From Plantago major (Eukaryota; Streptophyta; Magnoliopsida; Lamiales; Plantaginaceae): a stretch of 64,000 bases of DNA. The stretch lies in NCBI GenBank assembly GCA_026545765.1, contig CM048843.1, positions 23,433,646-23,497,645 of the forward strand, read 5' to 3'. A program made the position numbers and the translations under genes. Below, one piece after another: positions 58,251-64,000 of the stretch (its first letter is position 1; each line of letters begins with the position of its first letter). The notes beneath the pieces are model-generated. The model made no database searches and had not been told where the DNA came from. It worked only from the letters and a program-made list of their open reading frames with translations.

Positions 58251-59402
58251 TTACAATAGTTTATTATGTAGACATTAGTTGAGCTAGTTATTTTTATTAA
58301 TTCCAATATCGATCACCATCCCAAACTTCAAATTTCGAGTCCGCCAACGCATAATCCCTCCTGGCTTAGTCTCCCACTATTTGGTCTATGTCCGACACCA
58401 ACTCAGGATCAAAAGCACGGGTGATCGTTTGTTATGCAGTATACTATAATATGATAGTTGCTTGACGTACAGGTTGATTTTTGTGGTTGATGAATTAGAA
58501 AACTATACAGATTCCATTTATTGTTTACGTACTGAGAATCAAGCTTTCCTAGCTGCATGTGGTTAAGCCCTAAAAGTTGTTAATTTGATGCATATGTAGG
58601 GGTCCGTGTTCTAATTTTGTCTCTCTCCAACGTTTTATGATTAATATTTATGCACAGTATAATCTGTTTATTAATCCCAATCATTGATACAGGAACCCTT
58701 GAACAATTACTACGTACTCATGATTAAGACAACGTTTTAATTTGATACACAAACGCTAACCGCTAATTAATCGTTTTTTGACGTGCAAGTATCATGTTTT
58801 CAATTTACTCAAATCCCTGTTGAAAAAATGAAAAATTGTACTGCTAGAAAAAAAAAGTCAATTTATAATTAATTGTTTTAGGACGAAGTTTGTGGCAATC
58901 CGTAATCTAAATGTTAGTAGTTCTTCCAAGGTTTCGCTATAAAATAAAGTGTAATAAACAGTGGAAGGCAGAATTTCGGGTCAAGTAAGACACTCTCGAA
59001 CCAACAAAACTAATAATCCGTATGGGCAAAAAAATTTAAGACATGAAACAAAAGGAATAAATCTCCTAGAAAAACGGTGTTTATAAAAAAATTAAAAAGT
59101 ATTGTGAAACATTACACCTCGAAACATTAGTTTTTACTAGAAATATTGATGTTTTACATGTGAAGAAAAATGAAAAGGAACAAGCAGAACCAAAAGTTGG
59201 AGTAGTTGGGCATCAATCAAGACTGCAAAGATTTTAATTAAAACCAAGAAGGTATAATACACATTTCCTAGCCAAAATTCGGGTAAGGCAATTGCATCAC
59301 CTAGCCCCATGGAGTTCGCCCCTGAAAATAAGTATGTGGTACATCTATGGAAATGGGTAACATTTCAAAAAGTTAAAATCACGACCGAGGAAGTATTATT
59401 AT
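58251..59402. other. No gene seen
   Basis: AT-rich, stop-rich in all frames. Confidence 0.6.
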
Positions 59403-59555
59403 GGCTCTGTTCTCTTCATCTGAAAACTTATTAATTTCAGATCAGTTCAGTTCAAATTCATTCAGTTAAGTTAAGTTCTGCTCAATTCGCCATTGTTTTT
59501 TATACTACAATTCGATTCGATTCAGTTCATTCATTCGATTGAAAAGAAAACAACC
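59403..59555. mobile_element. Small MITE-like element with GGCTCTGTT-type ends
   Basis: The left end GGCTCTGTTCTCTTCA pairs imperfectly with the reverse complement of the right end (GGTTGTTTTCTTTTCA). The interior has TTCAGTTCA and GATTC repeats like the larger foldback at 56383. The TSD is unclear. Confidence 0.45.
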
Positions 59556-59720
59556 TACATCTCCTTTTAACCCTCTCGAGCACCCTTGCATATACATCTA
59601 TAGTTGGGCTCAAGCTCAAAATGTCCGGATCACAAATTCTATATATGCACCAAGATAGTACTTCTCTCCTTTAACTCGTTGAGCATGTCTGGAATTACTA
59701 CCATACTTATAACGTACTTA

Positions 59721-61824
59721 GACCACTCCCAATAGAGTGGCCTTGGTCAAGTTGGCCGTGGTGCTCCAATGGAGCACTGAGGCTCCAAATCACCTTTGTT
59801 GTCGATTTCGGGGTGACCAGCCCAACAGTTGGGAAGCCCAATGGGCCACACCCGACCTTTTTTTTAGTTTTTTTAATTTTTTTAAATTAATTTGTAAAGT
59901 AATATTAAATAAAAAATACACCAACGGCTATATTTTTTCGAGATCTATAAATACGACTCATTCACAACTCATTTCACCACACCTCAATTTCTTCTCATCT
60001 TCCTCTTCTTAAACTCAAAACGCTAAAATGTCTACTCCCAACTCCCAGAATTCGAACTCCACTCCAAGCTCCACTTCACCAAATCCATTTGAACATCCGA
60101 CATACATATGGCTCACTCAACAAGGAATGTTGGATAAAATACTGGCATTTCTGAATGAGTTTTATGGTATCACTCCCAACTCCCAAATTCCCATCTCACC
60201 CAAAGGCCAACCGGAACCTTCATTCTACGATACGACCGGATGCTACAATCCATACAACCCAGACTCTTCAACTAATCCACCGGAGACTCAACCGGAACCT
60301 ACGGCAAAAGGGAAAGGAAGGAAACCTCGCAAGCCTACTGGGAAAAAGGAAGCCTCAACCGCGGGGAAAGAGGAAGAAAAAGATGGGTCAAGGAGTTCGT
60401 ACTCTGAAGAGAAGGATCGTGCTCTCATCCAGATTTCCATGTCGTTAAGTGAGGATCCGGTGAAAGCTACCAACCACACGTATACTTCGATGTTTGTGGA
60501 AGTTCAGGAAATCTGGGAGCAAAACATTAGAGATGGCCATCCTCTTACAGGTCTCACACCCCGAACTGCAAATTCACTACGTGGTAGGTGGACTCGGATG
60601 AAAGAAGATGTAAACCACTTTGTCTCAGCTTATGATGATGCGGAAAGATGTGTTGGAGATAAAAGCGGTTACAATGACGATGATGTTATCAACATGGCCA
60701 AAAAGCTACACAAACAGAGGCAGGGCAGTAAGTTTAATAACATGCATTGTTGGGAAGCAATGAGGCACTATCCGCAGTGGCAATCTCACATGAATTTCAC
60801 CAGTGCAACCAGGGTGAGTAGGTGCGTATGCAACCTCGTGCATATGGTGGTGGATCAGCTGATGAGGCTATCAATGTTGAGGTTAGTGGTGGGAGCGGTA
60901 CCAAAAGGGGTTTGGAATGCACTGATGATGGGAGCAAAATTGCATCGAAGCGCCCTATGGGTCGTGAGAAGGCAAAGGCCTTGCAAAAGCAGGGGGGTTC
61001 GAGTGGAAGCTCGATTATGGACGGTTTGAATGAATCCTTCCAATGCATGAATACAATTGAGGAGAAGAGGCTTGAGCTTAAACTGAGGAATATTGAGGAA
61101 AGGAAGCAAGCTGAGGCGCGGAGGCTTGAGTTTGAGGAGAGGAAGCTTGAAGTGATGCGAATGAAGGCGGAGAAGAAGTCTGAGGACGTGAGAGTGCTTG
61201 CTGAGAGTCAACATCAAGCTACTACGTTGGGGAAGTTCCAAATGATGATCGATCTACAAAACAGGTTCGATAACTTGTCACCGATGGAGCTTTCTATCCT
61301 GCAGAAGCTCCAGTCCGAGCTCGGAATGTGATTCCTTCTATGTTTGTTGTTGTGTGCTTTCATTTCATTTCAAGTAGGATTTGAATGTTGTATGATGTGC
61401 TGTGTGTTTTCAATTTCAATCATGTATTAGGACTGTAATGTTGTGATGTTGTATCCGTATGATTTCAATATATGAATCTGTGTGTTTTTAATACATGTTG
61501 TTCCGAACGGATATAAGTTTCAAACGGATTAAACGACTATATTTTTCAAACGGATTAAACAACGACTATATTTTTCAATCTCAATAAATTATAAAACGAG
61601 TTTTAAGAATCCAATTTGAGTAATTTCAACTTCTAGACACTCTTATAATATGTTAAGCAAGTTAAAAGAAATATAAAAAAAATACGAAAAAAATATTAAA
61701 AAACACTATTCACGACCTTAGCACGACATGTTGGACAGTTTTTTTTCTGTAGTGGTCGTTAAATCAGCCTTAGCTCACGACCGCCATTATTCACGGCCTT
61801 AGCTAAGACCCATTGGGAGTGGTC
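59721..61824 (+). mobile_element. PIF/Harbinger element carrying only ORF1
   Basis: Terminal inverted repeats GACCACTCCCAAT and ATTGGGAGTGGTC are exact over 13 bp, and the 3-bp TTA target duplication lies at 59718-59720 and 61825-61827. The element is 2104 bp. It holds one gene resembling the Myb/SANT-like ORF1 of Harbinger elements. No DDE transposase is present, so mobility would need one supplied elsewhere. Confidence 0.88.
60028..61331 (+). pseudogene. PIF/Harbinger ORF1: Myb/SANT-like DNA-binding protein with NAM-associated C-terminal domain
   Basis: ATG 60028 gives a Ser/Pro-rich start, a Lys-rich basic stretch and a Myb/SANT-like trihelix (about 60400-60620: EEKDRALIQISMSLSEDP ... SLRGRWTRMKEDVNHFV). 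Then AKKLHKQRQGSKFNNMHCWE leads to a frame change near 60815, and the protein continues in the frame ending at 61331. That part has a charged coiled coil (RLELKLRNIEERKQAEARRL) and the tail LSPMELSILQKLQSEL, as in NAM-associated C-terminal domains. About 434 codons in all. In active elements ORF1 binds the ends and works with the transposase. The shift is apparently a single-base change, so the gene is nearly intact; a sequencing error is possible. Confidence 0.85.
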
Positions 61825-61841
61825 TTAGACTTTATTTAATA

Positions 61842-62097
61842 CTCCCTCCGTCCCAGACTAAATGTCTCATTTTGACTTTTTGCAGTCAACATTTTTTATC
61901 TTTGACTATGATTTAATCTTAAACCGCAAATGTAAAATGTTCAATTAAATTATATAATTAAATTTTGGAATTAAAGTTTCATTATATGATTTAATTGAAC
62001 ATTTTAAATTTACGGTTTAAGATTAAATCATAGTTAAAGTTCAAAAATATTGACTGCAAAAAGTCAAAATAGGATATATGGTCTGAGACAGAGGGAG
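61842..62097. mobile_element. Stowaway MITE (Tc1/mariner type)
   Basis: CTCCCTCCGTCCCAGAC at the left end and its near inverse at the right end (GTCTGAGACAGAGGGAG) are flanked by TA on both sides (61840-61841, 62098-62099). It is 256 bp, and the arms pair far into the element (GACTTTTTGCAGTCAA with TTGACTGCAAAAAGTC). No ORF. Confidence 0.92.
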
Positions 62098-62663
62098 TAC
62101 TAACTTACCAGTTTCATAAATTTATTTTCTAAATAGATTTGTTATGTGAATGTATAGTTAACTTATGTAGATTAATAATTAAAAAAAGTTAATGGTCTTA
62201 TATTTTTATTCTATAATTATCAAGTGAATGAACTTATTAATTAATTAATTTATATACGTACCAAACACAATTCTAAAAATTATTTGGCCTCAAATATAAT
62301 CAAACTACTAGGACTTGAGTTACCTTGCTCAACATTCATATTCATTTAATAGGGTGGGTGTACCCAGAAGAAAGGTGCAATTAAGCTGTAGGAGTTGTGT
62401 TCCGAATCCCTTTATCTTTTTTGAAGTTTTGGGGCGTTAAACGGTCTGGAGTATGAGACTATAGATAATAAAATTCGTCACAACTTTGCTGCGGGGTTTT
62501 TACACCATAGAACTAATCCAACAACCTCTATTGAGAGGTTTTACCGGGCTCATGTCAAGTTTCCACTCCAACATTCAGCTAGATAACTCACACACAACAT
62601 TAATCTACTCCTTTTCAGCTGTTGAAATACACTATTGGAGTACCGTTCGATTCGAGAAGAAAT
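62098..62663. other. No gene seen
   Basis: AT-rich; short chance frames only. Confidence 0.6.
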
Positions 62664-63382
62664 GGGAAAAATCTATTTTGGGTACCTTAAGTTGTGACAG
62701 TTATCGTTTTGATACCTTAAGTTGTGACCGTCCAATTTTGATACCTTAAGTTATGTATTCGTCCAATTTTGGTACTCCGTTAGTCAAACTTAACGGAACC
62801 GTTAACTTTGACCGAATTAGTAAGAATTAGCGTGAATTAGTCGATTTTCCGTTAAGTCGGCGCGTAAATTAAACGCGCTCCAAATAAAATATTGATAAAT
62901 TTTAATTAAAAAAATATGATCAATAAAATCGATTAATATTAATAAAAAATTAATTCATGATCAATTTAAATTCGTCTAATATAAATAAAAAATATTAATA
63001 TTAATAAATTTTAATTAAAAAAATTAATTCATCATCAATGGAAAATCAACTAATATTAATAAAAAAGTTTCATGATCAATGAAAAATTGAATAATATTAA
63101 TAAAAAATATTACTATGAATAGAATATTAATAATTTTTTAATTAAAATTTATTAATATTTTTTTAGGAGCGCGTGTAGTTCACGCGCCGACTTGACGGAA
63201 AATCGACTAATTCACGCTAATTCTTACTAATTCGGTCAAAGTTAACGGTTCCGTAAGTTTGACTAACGGAATACCAAAATTGGACGAATACACAACCTAA
63301 GGTATCAAAATTGAACGGTCACAACTTAAGGTACTAAAACGATAACTGTCAAAACTTAAGGTATAAAAAATGAATTTTTCCC
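62664..63382. mobile_element. Non-autonomous long-TIR element (MULE-like foldback), about 720 bp
   Basis: Left arm 62664-62885 and right arm 63160-63382 are inverted copies of about 220 bp, from GGGAAAAAT at the left end to the GCGCGT motif near 62869. The AT-rich centre carries repeated ATTAATATTAATAAAAAA. Ten-base flanks GAGAAGAAAT and GAAAATAAAT agree at 8 of 10 positions, which could be an aged 9-10 bp duplication of MULE type. Arms contain three GATACCTTAAGTTGTGA-like direct repeats. Confidence 0.75.
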
Positions 63383-64000
63383 GAAAATAAATACATTCTA
63401 TTGGGCTACTTTAGTGGAGTAAAAGATTGGTCGCTTTAATCTTCCACCTACTCTAACTATCACATGTTAAACGTATTCATCAATATTGAGTGAACCTTTG
63501 TAAATCAATTAATTAATCACATTCCAAGTAGTTCTTGACTGATGTAGCATGCGGGTGATCGATACATGATCATAGATAAATTAAATATTTATATCACTAA
63601 AATTATATATTGAAAAGGAATATTTTCAAAAAATATAAATAAATAAAACAAGAAAAGAATTCATAGAGAATAATAACAAACACCATTTTCGAGAAAATTA
63701 TTTCAACTAGACTCGAACCTACTCATATTTAACGAGTAATTGATGTACGCCCAAAAATGAAATTGAATCAATAAGATTTAAATTGAATTGAAATTAATTC
63801 AGACATGGCGTATAACTGTGACTTAATAAATAAGTATATATATTAGCATTTACATAACATACATTTATATATATAATTAAGAAAATAAAGAGTTTGAAAT
63901 ATTAAAAAAAAGTGATGAAGCACATTAAAAAGAAGTATGTGTAAATTAAGATTGGTATATAAGAAACACACTCTATGCTATAAAGTTTTTTTTAATGATT
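63383..64000. other. AT-rich DNA, no gene seen
   Basis: Very AT-rich, with no ORF or repeat that I can support. Confidence 0.6.

Overview
This is nuclear DNA from a flowering plant, most likely a eudicot. It is almost wholly made of transposable elements: nested LTR retrotransposons with plant primer-binding sites, a Mutator-like element, a PIF/Harbinger element, Stowaway and foldback MITEs, L1-type LINE remnants and a tRNA-derived SINE. The only recognisable ordinary host gene is a decayed pectin methylesterase/invertase inhibitor (PMEI-like) pseudogene near 53.4-53.9 kb. The species cannot be named from the sequence.

Layout. 1-1000 is the 5' end of a minus-strand LTR element cut by the window edge. 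1346-3115 is a solo LTR (minus, Tekay-like, TSD TGGGT). 3539-6229 is a Mutator-like element with a broken transposase. 6229-13139 is an internal fragment, without LTRs, of a Tat-lineage Ty3/gypsy element lying in reverse. 15131-45326 is a full-length Tat element (LTRs of 855 and 861 bp, TSD GTAAT) in forward orientation. It is split at its RT/RNase H boundary by a full-length 16-kb Ty1/copia element of SIRE type (19696-35689, LTRs of 1654 and 1678 bp, TSD TACCT). 45.3-53.4 kb is degenerate repeat DNA with an L1 remnant. 53.4-55.1 kb holds the PMEI-like pseudogene and a second L1 remnant. 56.1-64 kb is AT-rich DNA with foldback elements, a SINE, a PIF/Harbinger element with only ORF1 (TSD TTA), a Stowaway MITE (TSD TA) and a 720-bp long-TIR element.

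Two parts go beyond routine transposon content. First, both Tat copies carry, between integrase and 3' LTR, a block of genes on the strand opposite to gag-pol. It holds an intron-containing gene for a protein of about 870 aa (putative gypsy-type transposon domain), a 93-aa protein whose two copies differ mostly at synonymous sites, and a third spliced-looking unit. Each has a TATA box in the antisense direction. Second, the SIRE element carries about 6.7 kb after pol with a TATA box, an ORF and a run of five putative phase-0 GT-AG introns of 78-89 nt separating exons whose lengths are all multiples of three, in the same direction as the element.

All polyproteins carry frameshifts or stops, so no autonomous element is intact here. 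Order of events: the Tat element inserted first (by hand count about 22 substitutions between its LTRs), then SIRE inserted into it. The reversed Tat fragment at 6-13 kb lacks the SIRE insertion and comes from a separate copy.
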